Source: Paractinoplanes bogorensis
Lineage (GTDB): Bacteria; Actinomycetota; Actinomycetes; Mycobacteriales; Micromonosporaceae
Direction of reading: 5' to 3'
DNA length: 64,000 nucleotides
Assembly (NCBI RefSeq): GCF_018829635.1
Contig: NZ_JAHKKG010000005.1
Location: forward strand, 620,001-684,000
A program made the translations under genes and the position numbers. How positions within the stretch are numbered: position 1 is the stretch's first letter; every line of letters starts with the position of its first letter. Positions 24,912-33,229 of this stretch are shown piece after piece. The notes under the pieces are model-generated. The model worked only from the letters and a program-made list of their open reading frames with translations. It did not search any database and was not told where the DNA came from.

Positions 24912-25267
24912 CTCGCCCCCGGCGCCCTCCGTGCCGCCGGGCCACTCCCGCGACACTCGACGCCCTACCCCCTAACGTGCACGCCTCCGTAAAAGCCGGT
25001 CGACGCTTATGTAACAAACACGACTGGCAACTTTGGCAGTGGATCGTCCAGCGGGGGCCATCCCCTCAATTGTGGAAAGCCGAGCGGAAGAGTGATCGGC
25101 CGAGCTGAGCTGATGAGGGCGACATGCTCGGAAGTGCGGCTTGGGTCTCCTCGGGCTCGGCTTCGCGTGGTGGTGGCAGCACCCCGGCGGGGACGGGTGT
25201 TACGACCATGGGCGGCGCGGCGGTCGGGCCGAAGGATGAAGGGACCGCCGTCCGGGGAGGCCGATCC
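24912..25267. other. Intergenic region between divergent genes
   Basis: About 350 bp with no convincing gene. It should carry the promoters of the divergent genes at 24911 and 25268, but no clear promoter elements were recognised. Confidence 0.35.
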
Positions 25268-25714
25268 ATGGTGTACGTCAGAAGTCAGGTTCAGCGGGTC
25301 CCGATCCGGGGTTGGCTGGTCGTCTATCTTGTCGCGCTGGGCGGTTCGGCTCTGCACGGGCTGGCCCTGACGATCGGCTCGCTGGTGGTCGCCGCGGATC
25401 CGTCGCGGGCCGGACTCGTCTCGTTCGTCCCGGCGGCGTCGCTGGCGGTCTACGTCGTGACGAATGCGCTGCTGGTCCTCTACACCGTGGTGCTGTATGT
25501 GCTCGTGGCGCGCCGGCGACGTTCCGCGATCGGGCACAACGTCGTCTTCCACGTGTTGTCGCTGGTTTTCCTGGCGGGTTGGCATCTGCTGGGCATGAAG
25601 TCGACGGTCGGCCTGGCGATCGACGCCGTCCCTCCTGTGGTGATGGCCGCGTACATCCTGACTTCTGAGCGGGTTCGCCGGACCCTCCGTGAGCCCGAAT
25701 TACTGGATTACTAA
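25268..25714 (+). CDS. DUF2569-like four-helix membrane protein
   Basis: 148-residue integral membrane protein. It opens MVYVRSQVQRVPIRGWLVVYL, the IRGWL motif being typical at the start of DUF2569 proteins. Four hydrophobic helices lie at about residues 15-37, 50-76, 95-115 and 118-135, and the tail is basic then acidic. The function of the family is unknown. The stop codon lies between the arms of a hairpin that may end transcription. Confidence 0.75.
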   Translation: MVYVRSQVQRVPIRGWLVVYLVALGGSALHGLALTIGSLVVAADPSRAGLVSFVPAASLAVYVVTNALLVLYTVVLYVLVARRRRSAIGHNVVFHVLSLVFLAGWHLLGMKSTVGLAIDAVPPVVMAAYILTSERVRRTLREPELLDY

Positions 25715-25731
25715 TACCAGCAATCCAGTAA
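25700..25731. terminator. Inverted repeat at gene end, probable terminator
   Basis: 10-bp perfect arms TTACTGGATT and AATCCAGTAA separated by 12 nt; the right arm is followed by TCCAAAAA. The left arm overlaps the last codons of the DUF2569-like gene. It is AT-rich for this genome and sits between two convergent genes, so it may act in both directions. Confidence 0.55.
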
Positions 25732-25782
25732 TCCAAAAACGGACATAATTCGGTTACCCCATAATGACTCTTCTGTTGTAAC

Positions 25783-26445
25783 TCAACTTGCGACGACCGG
25801 GATGTCGGTGGCGGACGCGACGACGGTTCTGGTGGCGCCCTCAGGAAGGTGGATCTCGTGGTCGCCGATCCGGACTGTCACGGATCCCCGGAACTGGAAC
25901 GTGCGGAAGGATCCCTCCGGGGCCGCGGCGTCGACCACCCGCAGCCGGGACAGCGCGGGCAAGCTCGGCGCGACAGTCCCGGGGTCCAGCTGCAGGTATG
26001 CGGCCGCCGCGGTCAGGATCGCCGGTGAGTCGCGGGCGTGGCCGATCAGGGAGTTGCAGCCCGCGCAGAGCAGCCCGCGGACCCGGCCGGTGCGGTGGCA
26101 GTGGTCGACCACCAGCTTGAACGACACCGCCGGTGGGCGGCCGTCGAGTCGCGGCCGGCCGGTGTTGGTGGCCGGGATCTCGTTCTCGTGCTGTCGGCAG
26201 ACGGCACACCGGTAGTCCTGGCTCGCCCGCAGTGCGTCGTACTCCTCGACGGAGATGCCGTACTTGTCGCGCAGGTTCGCTGCGCGGACGCCGTCGGGGC
26301 CGATTCGCAGGCGGTGCCGGCGGTTCACCTCACGCTTGGCTTCGAGGCAGGAGCGGCAGCTCTTGCGCTGTTGACCGGTAGCGGTGACGAAGGATTCGGG
26401 TGGGCGGAGTTTGTGGCAGCGTGGGCACGGGACGTCCATCCGCAC
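25783..26445 (-). CDS. Recombination endonuclease VII-like HNH nuclease
   Basis: 220-residue protein with an N-terminal zinc ribbon (CPRCHKL, then CRSCLEA) and a central endonuclease VII domain (YGISVEEYDAL, YRCAVCRQHE, LVVDHCHRTGRVRGLLCAGCN). The His-Cys-His core and four cysteines are intact, so it should cut branched or ordinary DNA. A C-terminal beta-rich part of about 60 residues (RTFQFRGSVTVRIGDHEIHL) is extra to the nuclease. Such nucleases are common in phages and actinobacterial islands. Convergent with the DUF2569 gene. Confidence 0.85.
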   Translation of the reverse strand: MRMDVPCPRCHKLRPPESFVTATGQQRKSCRSCLEAKREVNRRHRLRIGPDGVRAANLRDKYGISVEEYDALRASQDYRCAVCRQHENEIPATNTGRPRLDGRPPAVSFKLVVDHCHRTGRVRGLLCAGCNSLIGHARDSPAILTAAAAYLQLDPGTVAPSLPALSRLRVVDAAAPEGSFRTFQFRGSVTVRIGDHEIHLPEGATRTVVASATDIPVVAS

Positions 26446-26705
26446 ACGCTATGGGCCGGGTATGACAGATTCCGGCGTGGCTTCGACTTCGACGGGTGGG
26501 CGGGCCTGCTCGAGATCGACCCCGGGGCACGAGCACGCGCCGGTCGCGGCCGGACTCGTGGCGGGCTGCTGCGCTGCGGCCGCTGGTCGGTCGCATGATC
26601 GCCGACGCCGGCGGTGGCGCGTTGGCTCCGGACACCACGGTGGGCCGGTTGTCGCAGCGGCTCGGGAACTGGTGGACGGTGAACGGGGCTGGCCGGGTGT
26701 TCGGT

Positions 26706-27023
26706 TCAGCAGCCGCAGGTCCCACCACCGCATCCGCCGTTGGGGCCGCCCGCAGCGGCTTCCCGCCGGGCGTTGCGGCGTCGGTGCAGCCACCACACGG
26801 CCAGCGCGGTCGCGGCCAGCCCGGCGGCGACGGCGAGCAGGGTCTGCTCCAGGAGGGCTGCGCCCGTGCCGGTCAGGATGCCGGCGGTGATGAGTAGCGG
26901 GAGGGCGCAGCACGCGGCGCAGGCGAGTGCGGCCAGCCCGCCGGTGACCTTGCTGCTTGTCGGCGGGCCGTTGTCTGCGGGTGTGTCCGCCGACGGGCTC
27001 GTGGATGCGGTGGGCGGGTTCAT
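26706..27023 (-). CDS. Small Cys-rich membrane protein, MerF/MerT-like
   Basis: 105-residue membrane protein, third gene of the MerR-type operon; its ATG overlaps the merR-like stop by 4 bp. Two hydrophobic helices (about 28-50 and 56-76) carry CAACCALPLL, a vicinal Cys pair inside helix 1 as in mercury transporters MerT/MerF. The C-terminus is GGCGGGTCGC, a further metal-thiol-like cluster. Transport of a soft metal or metalloid across the membrane is the likely role; the metal is unproven. Confidence 0.75.
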   Translation of the reverse strand: MNPPTASTSPSADTPADNGPPTSSKVTGGLAALACAACCALPLLITAGILTGTGAALLEQTLLAVAAGLAATALAVWWLHRRRNARREAAAGGPNGGCGGGTCGC

Positions 27024-27454
27024 GCGGGCTCTCCGTGGGGGCGTTCGGTGGTGCCGATGGTCAGCAACGGGAGGGGGCAGTCGGGGCAGGTGCAGTGGGT
27101 GAGGCTGTCGCAGCGGGCGTCGAGCACGTCGGTGAGGGCGGCGCGGATGGCCGTCAGGTCGGCGATCTTCGCGTCGATCTCGGTGATCTTGGCGATGGCG
27201 CGTTGCCGGAGGTCGGCGGTGGGGTGCCGGCGGCGGCCGGTGTCGAGCAGCTCGGCGACTTCGTCGAGGGTGAAGCCGAGACGCTGTGCCGCCTTGATGA
27301 CGCTCAGCAGGGCGACGGTGTCCGGCGGGTAGAGGCGGTGCCCGCCCAGGGTGCGTGCCGGTTCGGCCAGCAGGCCGCGGCGTTCGTAGTAGCGCAACGT
27401 CTGCAGGTTGACCCCGGCCGCCGCGGCGACCTGGCCGCTGCGCAACTCGCTCAC
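27020..27454 (-). CDS. MerR family metal-responsive regulator
   Basis: 144-residue MerR regulator. The winged helix is at residues 3-70 (SGQVAAAAGVNLQTLRYYERRGL, key part LQTLRYYERRGLL, then LGFTLDEVAELLD). A dimerisation helix and a C-terminal loop DARCDSLTHCTCPDCPLPLL follow; its four cysteines are typical of thiol-coordinating mercury or related sensors. GTG 27454 overlaps the stop of the preceding gene by 4 bp. It should control the 19-bp-spacer promoter at 27788-27818. Confidence 0.88.
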   Translation of the reverse strand: MSELRSGQVAAAAGVNLQTLRYYERRGLLAEPARTLGGHRLYPPDTVALLSVIKAAQRLGFTLDEVAELLDTGRRRHPTADLRQRAIAKITEIDAKIADLTAIRAALTDVLDARCDSLTHCTCPDCPLPLLTIGTTERPHGEPA

Positions 27455-27780
27455 GCCGGCGCCGCGGCCGCGCGGGTGGCGAGCGCGTCGAGGACGTCGA
27501 CGTGTGTGGGAGGCACCTCGACATCCACCTGTACGACTGCTCCGCGCGCCGTGAAGGTGAAGGTGAAGAAGGAGCAACAGGCGCTTTCCCGGTCGGTCAG
27601 GTCCTGGGCGGTTGCCTCCGCGGCCGGGTCGAGGTGCCACCGCAGCGCCGTCGGGGAGAGTCGCTGCTGGCTGCGCAGGGCGGTGGCGAACAGGTCATCG
27701 AACTCGGCCAGCCGCAGCGGCCGGTCCACGGTCGGCAGGGTGCACGTCTCGGGCACCCATGCCAGGTCATCGCTGGTCAT
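27451..27780 (-). CDS. Hypothetical protein with vicinal cysteines, first gene of MerR operon
   Basis: 109-residue soluble protein that begins the operon. It contains RLAEFDDLFATALRS and the pattern DRESACCSFFTFTFTA, a vicinal Cys pair in a hydrophobic strand. Proteins of this type are often seen beside MerR-like genes in actinobacteria, probably handling the same metal in the cytosol; that role is inference. The ATG at 27780 lies just downstream of the -10 element, so the mRNA is probably leaderless. Confidence 0.75.
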   Translation of the reverse strand: MTSDDLAWVPETCTLPTVDRPLRLAEFDDLFATALRSQQRLSPTALRWHLDPAAEATAQDLTDRESACCSFFTFTFTARGAVVQVDVEVPPTHVDVLDALATRAAAAPA

Positions 27781-27787
27781 GCCCTGA

Positions 27788-27818
27788 CGGTAAGCGTGTA
27801 CCCGGGTACAGGATGCAA
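27788..27818 (-). promoter_or_regulatory. MerR-type promoter with 19-bp spacer and operator palindrome
   Basis: On the minus strand: -35 TTGCAT (27813-27818), -10 TTACCG (27788-27793), spacer exactly 19 bp (27794-27812). The spacer contains the perfect palindrome TGTACCCGGGTACA (27797-27810). The overlong spacer with a centred dyad is the hallmark of MerR-activated promoters. Transcription would start at or next to the ATG at 27780. Confidence 0.8.
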
Positions 27819-27905
27819 GTCGTGCTCGTCGGCCGGCACACCCGCGCGGAGGTGCGGCGCTGCGGCCGCTCGCCGGGTCTGTAGTGGACTGATAGCGTGC
27901 CGGGC

Positions 27906-28991
27906 ATGCGTCGTCGGGGGGTGCTGCTGCTGGCGGCCGGGCTGCCGTTCGGACTGAGGAGCGCGCCGACCGGCCTGCGGGGACGGGCGGCGGGGCTTCT
28001 CGCGCGGGAGGACCATCTGGTCCGGCCGGCCAATCAGGATCGGCTGCGTGGGCTTGTGCTGCGGCTGCCCTGGAGCGTTGTGCAACCGGAGCCGGAGGTC
28101 GGGTTCAGCGACGCGGCCACGGCGGCGCTGGATCGGGCCGAGGCGGTGGCGCCGGACGCGGGGTACCCGTTTCTGAAGCTTCGCCTGGTCGCCGGGTCGG
28201 AGTCGCCGGACTGGGCGCTGCGGCTGGGGGACGGGCCGCTGACCGGGTGGCTGGATCCGGAGGACGACAGCCGCCACACCGTCCCGCAGTGGTGGCACGA
28301 CGACTTCCTCGCCGCGTACGAGAGGATGCTCGACGGGCTGGCCGGTGCGCTGCGGGGCCGGCCGCGCTGGGTCGAGGCGACCGTGTCGGCGACGTGCACG
28401 CTGTATGCGGAGCCGTGTGTCAAACAGCTCGGTGTGGCGGCCAACCGGGACCAGGCGGTCGCGGCCGGCTACACCGACGACAAGGACCAGGCCGCGTTGA
28501 AACGGGCGATGGCCGCGCACCACCGGATCCTCACGCCGCTGGGGGTCGCGTCGTCGGTGGCCTACAACCCGTGGCAGACGGTCGCGGACGGCGCGGTGCA
28601 GGTCAGCCCGGCCACCACCATCGCCCTCATGGAGCATCAGAGGACCACCATGGGCCCGTACGGCGTATGGGCCAACAATTCGCTGAGTGCTCGCTGGGAG
28701 GGTGGCGAGCCGGTGCAGACCCGGTCCGGCTACGAGGCGATGTACCAGCACATGGCGGCGGCGGCCGGGGCCGGGCATCCGGTGCAGTTCCAGACCGCGA
28801 CGCTCGCCAAGATCCAGGCGGCGGGCGGGTCGGCCTACGCCACCGCCTCGTGGGCGGCCCGGCACGGTGCCGTCTCGGCCGAGCTTCCGCGGGGCTGGGA
28901 GCAGGACACCGGCGACGTGATCGACCAGGGCCGCGCCGGCGAGCTCAACGACCGGTTCGCGGCGAACGCGGCCCGCACCGTCAGCCCTTGA
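27906..28991 (+). CDS. Secreted protein, possible TIM-barrel glycoside hydrolase-like
   Basis: 361-residue exported protein. The start MRRRGVLLLAAGLPFG looks like a signal peptide with Tat-like Arg residues. The body has barrel-like landmarks: GLVLRLPWSVVQPEPE, FLKLRLVAGSESPDW, WVEATVSATCTLYAEPC, GVWANNS and a late PVQFQTATLAKI. I cannot name the family; the layout suggests a sugar-acting enzyme, consistent with its position beside an ABC sugar importer. It converges on the permease gene with 11 bp overlap. Confidence 0.65.
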   Translation: MRRRGVLLLAAGLPFGLRSAPTGLRGRAAGLLAREDHLVRPANQDRLRGLVLRLPWSVVQPEPEVGFSDAATAALDRAEAVAPDAGYPFLKLRLVAGSESPDWALRLGDGPLTGWLDPEDDSRHTVPQWWHDDFLAAYERMLDGLAGALRGRPRWVEATVSATCTLYAEPCVKQLGVAANRDQAVAAGYTDDKDQAALKRAMAAHHRILTPLGVASSVAYNPWQTVADGAVQVSPATTIALMEHQRTTMGPYGVWANNSLSARWEGGEPVQTRSGYEAMYQHMAAAAGAGHPVQFQTATLAKIQAAGGSAYATASWAARHGAVSAELPRGWEQDTGDVIDQGRAGELNDRFAANAARTVSP

Positions 28992-29811
28992 CGGCGCCGG
29001 TGAGGCTGAACGCTCCGCCGAAGACGCGGGACATGGCGGTGTAGAGCAGCACCACCGGCAGGGTGTAGAGGATCGCGAACGCGGCGAGCTGACCGTAGGC
29101 GACCTGCCCGTACGTGGAGAAGAACGTGTAGATGGTGACCGAGGCGGGCTGGCTGTCGGGGCTCTGCAGCAGGATGAACGGCACGAAGAAGTTGCCCCAC
29201 TGGGTGACGAACGTGAAGACGAACACCACCGTCAGGCCGGGCACCATCAAGGGCAGGATGATCCGGCGCAGGGACTGCAGCCAGCCGGCCCCGTCGGTCC
29301 AGGCGGCCTCCTCCAGTTCGACCGGGACCGAGTCCATGAAGTTCTTCATCATCCAGATGGCGAACGGCAGCGACGACGCGGCCATGAACAGGATCAGCGC
29401 GGGCACCGAGTCGGTGAGCTCGAACTGGCTGTACATCGTGTAGACCGGCACCATCACGGCGGTGATGGGCAGGCCGGTGGAGAACAGGATCCCGTACAGG
29501 AAGAGCCGCCCGAAACGGCTGCGGTAGCGCGACAGCGGGTAGGCGGCCAGGGTCGCGGCGAACACGGTGATCAGCGCCGTGCCGCCGGAGATGATCAGCG
29601 AGTTGAGGACCGGCCGGAAGATGGTCTCGGCGTTGAGCACCTCGCCGAAGTTCTCCCACGAGAACTGCCAGCTGATGTCGGCCGACAGGGCCGCGCCGGG
29701 CTGGATCGACGCCACGATCAGCCACAGGAACGGCAGGAAGAACGAGATCGCCACCAGGGCCAGGACGAGGTAGGCGGCCAGGCGCATCGGGCCGCGGCGG
29801 GGGCCGGTCAC
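28981..29811 (-). CDS. Sugar ABC transporter permease (MalG type)
   Basis: 276-residue inner-membrane permease, last gene of the importer operon. Six hydrophobic helices are visible; the first is YLVLALVAISFFLPFLWLIV. The EAA loop reads ELEEAAWTDGAGWLQSLRRIILP (key residues EEAAWTDGAG, LP). GTG 29811 overlaps the upstream permease stop by 4 bp. No ATPase gene is in the operon; a shared MsiK-like ATPase elsewhere in the genome is the usual actinobacterial solution. Confidence 0.93.
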   Translation of the reverse strand: MTGPRRGPMRLAAYLVLALVAISFFLPFLWLIVASIQPGAALSADISWQFSWENFGEVLNAETIFRPVLNSLIISGGTALITVFAATLAAYPLSRYRSRFGRLFLYGILFSTGLPITAVMVPVYTMYSQFELTDSVPALILFMAASSLPFAIWMMKNFMDSVPVELEEAAWTDGAGWLQSLRRIILPLMVPGLTVVFVFTFVTQWGNFFVPFILLQSPDSQPASVTIYTFFSTYGQVAYGQLAAFAILYTLPVVLLYTAMSRVFGGAFSLTGAVKG

Positions 29812-30677
29812 AGGTTGTCGACCTTGATGAGGCGTACGTAGATCAGCGAGAAGATCGCCCCGATGACCAGCAGGACCAGGGCCATCGCGGTGCCGTAGCC
29901 GAGCTTGTAGAACTGGAACGACTCCTGATACATGTAGATCGGCGTGGTCGAGCTCTTGGTGCCGGGGCCGCCCTTGGTCATCACGTAGATGAGGCCGAAC
30001 GCGGCCAGGGTCTGCAGGGTGATCAGCATCAGGTTGCTGACGATCGACCGGCGGATCAGCGGCAGGGTCACCGACCGCAGCCGCTGCCAGGCCGACGCCC
30101 CGTCCATGGCCGCGGCCTCGTGCAGTTCCGGGGGCACGTCGTTGAGCGCGGCCTGGTAGACCAGCATCGAGAAGGCGGTGCCGCGCCACACGTTGGCCAG
30201 GATGACGGCCAGCATCGGTGTGGTGTAGAGCCAGTTCTGGTCGAGCCCGACCCAGCCCAGGATGCCGTTGAGGGTGCCGTCGCGGTGCAGGTACGAGTAC
30301 CAGCAGAACCCGGCCACCACCTCGGGCACCGTCCACGCGGCGATGACCAGGCCGCTGACCACGCCGCGGGTGCCGGCGTTACGGCCGCGCAGCAGCAGAG
30401 CGATCAGCAGGCCGAGGGTGTTCTGCCCGATCACGGCCGACCCGACCACGAAGACCAGGGTCAGCCACAGCGAGTTCCAGAACTGGGCGTCGTGCCACAT
30501 CGTGGTGAAGTTGTCCACGCCGATGAAGTTGACCTCGGCCGAGCCGGTCAGCGCGACGTCGGTGAACGCGCTGTAGACGGCCCAGAGCAGCGGGCCGGCG
30601 AAGAACACCACGAGCAGCAGCAGGGCCGGGACGAACGCCCCGAACCTCGCTGCCCGCGGTGCGGTGGCGGTCGTCAT
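29808..30677 (-). CDS. Sugar ABC transporter permease (MalF type)
   Basis: 289-residue inner-membrane permease. It opens MTTATAPRAARFGAFVPALL, with six hydrophobic helices. The EAA loop is ELHEAAAMDGASAWQRL followed by LPLIRRS. Start and stop each overlap the neighbouring genes by 4 bp (ATGA at 30674-30677), showing tight coupling with the binding protein and the second permease. Confidence 0.93.
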   Translation of the reverse strand: MTTATAPRAARFGAFVPALLLLVVFFAGPLLWAVYSAFTDVALTGSAEVNFIGVDNFTTMWHDAQFWNSLWLTLVFVVGSAVIGQNTLGLLIALLLRGRNAGTRGVVSGLVIAAWTVPEVVAGFCWYSYLHRDGTLNGILGWVGLDQNWLYTTPMLAVILANVWRGTAFSMLVYQAALNDVPPELHEAAAMDGASAWQRLRSVTLPLIRRSIVSNLMLITLQTLAAFGLIYVMTKGGPGTKSSTTPIYMYQESFQFYKLGYGTAMALVLLVIGAIFSLIYVRLIKVDNL

Positions 30678-32032
30678 GACGCGGTGGTCACCTTGTCCGG
30701 CCCGCCGACGGCCGAGGTGACCTGTTCGGCGAACGTCTTGGCGGCGGCGTCGACCGGGGCCTGGCCGGTCATCACCGACTCCATGGCGACCTGGATGGCG
30801 TTGGAGACGTTCGGATAGTCCGGGTAGGCGGGCCGGAAGTGGGTGACGTCGACCAGGCCGGTGAAGAACTCGAGCGACGGGTTGGACTCCAGGTAGCGGG
30901 GGTCGGCCGCCACGTCCTTGCGTTCGGCGATCTGCCCGGCGGCGATGTCGTACTTGAGGGTGTTCTCCTTGTTCAGCATCGTGGTGACGAAGTCGAACGA
31001 GGCCTTCTTGTCCGCGGCGTGCGCGCCGACCGACAGCAGCCAGCCACCCGACATGCTGGTCTTGCCGGGCGCCTCGCCGTTCTGGGTGGGCATCGCGGCG
31101 TAGCCGAGCTTCTCGGTCCACTGCGGCCACGGCTTGCTGCCCGACTCGATCCAGGTGCTGCTGGTCCACGAGCCGTCGAGGCTGATGCCGAGCTTGCCGG
31201 TGGGGAACAGCTCGGTGTTGACCTTGGTGCCCCAGTTCGGGTCGAGGGCGTCCTGCGGGTCCGGCGCGAGCTTCTCGTCGAAGATCGTCTTGATGAAGCC
31301 CAGGGAGTCGTTGAAGCCCGGGCTGCCGACGATCCACTTCTTCTGCGCGTCGTCGTAGAGAGTGTGCTTCGTGCCGTACAGGAGCATCTCGAAGCCCTGC
31401 ATGGTGGCGCCCTCGCCGGCGCCCTTGCCGGAGTAGACGTTGAGCGGGGTCACGCCGGGCACCTTCTGCTTGATGGTGCGGGCCGCGGCCAGGACGTCGT
31501 TCCAGCTCTTGGGCTCCCACGGCACGGTCAGGCCGGCCTTTTGGAAGATCGTCTTGTCGTACCAGAGGGCGCGGGTGTCGGTGCCCATCGGTACGCCGTA
31601 GGTCTTGCCGTCCTGTGCCTTGCCGGCGGCCTTGGCGGCGTCGGTGAACTGGCTCCAGTCGGCCCAGCCGCTCAGGTATTCGTCGATCGGGGCGAGGAAC
31701 CCGGCCTGGATGTCGGTGTTGATCAGGAAGGTGTCCTCGTACATGACGTCGGGTGCGGTCTTGGGGGACCGGTTCATCAGCGAGAGCTTGGTGTAGTAGT
31801 CGTTCTCGGCCGCCTCGATCGGCACCAGCTCGACGGTCCAGCCGGCGTGCGCGGCCTCGTACTCCTTCTTCACGTTCTGCAGCTGCGCGTCCAGCTGGAT
31901 GAACGCCCCGAACTTCTGGTAGGCGACGGTGATCGTCTTGTCGCTGTCGTCGCCGCCGGACCCGCCGCAGCCGGCCGAGGCGGTGGTCAGGGCCAGCGCG
32001 GTCAGCGCGGCGAGAACGTGTTTGGGCCGCAT
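30674..32032 (-). CDS. Extracellular sugar-binding lipoprotein of ABC transporter
   Basis: 452-residue family 1 solute-binding protein. The signal MRPKHVLAALTALALTTASAGC ends in Cys22 (lipobox SAGC), followed by a Gly/Asp/Ser linker. The body has binding-protein landmarks such as GVPMGTDTRALWYDKTIF and KLGISLDGSWTSSTW. ATG 32032 has GGAGAG 7 nt upstream; the longer frame to 32062 enters the inverted-repeat element and is rejected. First gene of the importer operon, divergent from its LacI regulator. Confidence 0.93.
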   Translation of the reverse strand: MRPKHVLAALTALALTTASAGCGGSGGDDSDKTITVAYQKFGAFIQLDAQLQNVKKEYEAAHAGWTVELVPIEAAENDYYTKLSLMNRSPKTAPDVMYEDTFLINTDIQAGFLAPIDEYLSGWADWSQFTDAAKAAGKAQDGKTYGVPMGTDTRALWYDKTIFQKAGLTVPWEPKSWNDVLAAARTIKQKVPGVTPLNVYSGKGAGEGATMQGFEMLLYGTKHTLYDDAQKKWIVGSPGFNDSLGFIKTIFDEKLAPDPQDALDPNWGTKVNTELFPTGKLGISLDGSWTSSTWIESGSKPWPQWTEKLGYAAMPTQNGEAPGKTSMSGGWLLSVGAHAADKKASFDFVTTMLNKENTLKYDIAAGQIAERKDVAADPRYLESNPSLEFFTGLVDVTHFRPAYPDYPNVSNAIQVAMESVMTGQAPVDAAAKTFAEQVTSAVGGPDKVTTAS

Positions 32033-32061
32033 CAGGACTCTCCTCACGATCGCAAGATCCA

Positions 32062-32146
32062 AATGAGGGTTATTCAGGGCGGTGGAGACCCAGTGCCTTG
32101 ACCTGCGGAAATCCGTGGTTGCGGTAGGCCCTGAATAACCCTCATT
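32062..32146. repeat. 85-bp element with perfect 19-bp inverted ends
   Basis: Left arm AATGAGGGTTATTCAGGGC (32062-32080) and right arm, its exact reverse complement (32128-32146), enclose 47 bp. The arms look like terminal repeats of an IS5-like or related transposon, so this may be a miniature non-coding element. Transcribed, it would form a long hairpin. It lies between the LacI-type operators and the binding-protein gene. No clear target-site duplication is visible. Confidence 0.75.
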
Positions 32147-32158
32147 GAGTATCGTCTC

Positions 32159-32185
32159 TGTAAACGTTCTCTGAAAACGTAATCA
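32159..32185. promoter_or_regulatory. Two adjacent LacI-type operators
   Basis: TGTAAACGTTCTCT (32159-32172) and TGAAAACGTAATCA (32172-32185) each match the LacI-family consensus TGnnAnCGnTnnCA with one mismatch; their central CG pairs are 13 bp apart. They lie 50 bp upstream of the lacI start at 32236 and upstream of the divergent importer operon, so one repressor could control both. Confidence 0.6.
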
Positions 32186-32235
32186 GATACGCTGAGCCGC
32201 GCAACCGCTGTCGTACGAGAATCCGGAGTGACACG

Positions 32236-33219
32236 GTGACCCAACGCCGGCCCACGATGCACGACGTCGCGCGGGCGGCCGGGGTGAGCCCGGCGACGGT
32301 CTCCCGCGTGGTCAACAACGAGCGCTACATCCGGGAGGAGACCCGCGCCGCCGTCGAACGGGCCATCGCCGAGCTGGGCTTCGAACGCAACGAGGCAGCC
32401 CGGTCGCTGCGCCCCGGTCAGACCACCGACACCGTCGCCCTGGTCATCGAGGACGCGGTCAACCCGTTCTGGTCGGCGGTGACCGACGGCGCCGAGGAGG
32501 TGGCCCGCCGCCACCAGCACATGCTCGTGGTGGCCAGCACCCGGCAGAGCTACGACCGGGAACGCGACCTGCTGCGCGACCTGGTGCTGCGCCGCCGGGT
32601 CGACGGGGTGCTGGTGGTGCCGACCGCGCACACCCAGCGCGACCTGCACGCCGAGCTGGGCCGGTGGGCGCCGATGGTCTTCCTCGACCGGGTGCCGGCC
32701 GGGGTGCCCGCCGACGCGGTGGTGCTCGACAACCAGGGCGGCGCCCGGCAGGCCGTGCAGAGCCTGGTCGAGCAGGGCTACCGCCGGATCGCGTACGTCG
32801 GTGGTGACCCGTCGGTGACGACCGGCCGGTCCCGGCTGGCCGGTTACAAGCAGGCCCTCAAACGGGCCGGGCTGCCGTTCGACCCGGCCCTGGTGCGGCT
32901 CAACGCGCACACCGTCGGCGACGCCCGCACCGCCGCGGCTGACCTGATCGAAGCGGGCGAGGTGGACGCCTTCTTCGCCGACAACAACCGCATGTGTGTC
33001 GGCGTGCTGCACGCCGCCCGGGGCGCCCGGGTCGGGGTGGCCGCGTTCGACGACATCGAGTTCGCCGACCTGCTGCCCCACCCGGTCACGCTGGTCACCT
33101 ACGACGCCGCCGCGTTCGGCGCGCACGCCGCCGAGCTGCTGTTCGCGCGGATCAACGGCGCCGGCACCTCGCCGAAACGGTCGGTCCACCGCACCACGGT
33201 GGTCACACGCGGCGGCTAG
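32236..33219 (+). CDS. LacI family transcriptional regulator
   Basis: 327-residue LacI/GalR repressor. The helix-turn-helix at residues 8-28 is MHDVARAAGVSPATVSRVVN (hinge NEAARSLRPG near 55), followed by a sugar-binding core with VALVIEDAVNPFWSAV and a late GVAAFDDIEFADLL. It is divergent from the sugar ABC operon and very probably represses it in the absence of the sugar, through the two operators between the genes. Confidence 0.93.
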   Translation: MTQRRPTMHDVARAAGVSPATVSRVVNNERYIREETRAAVERAIAELGFERNEAARSLRPGQTTDTVALVIEDAVNPFWSAVTDGAEEVARRHQHMLVVASTRQSYDRERDLLRDLVLRRRVDGVLVVPTAHTQRDLHAELGRWAPMVFLDRVPAGVPADAVVLDNQGGARQAVQSLVEQGYRRIAYVGGDPSVTTGRSRLAGYKQALKRAGLPFDPALVRLNAHTVGDARTAAADLIEAGEVDAFFADNNRMCVGVLHAARGARVGVAAFDDIEFADLLPHPVTLVTYDAAAFGAHAAELLFARINGAGTSPKRSVHRTTVVTRGG

Positions 33220-33229
33220 CCTCGGCGGC

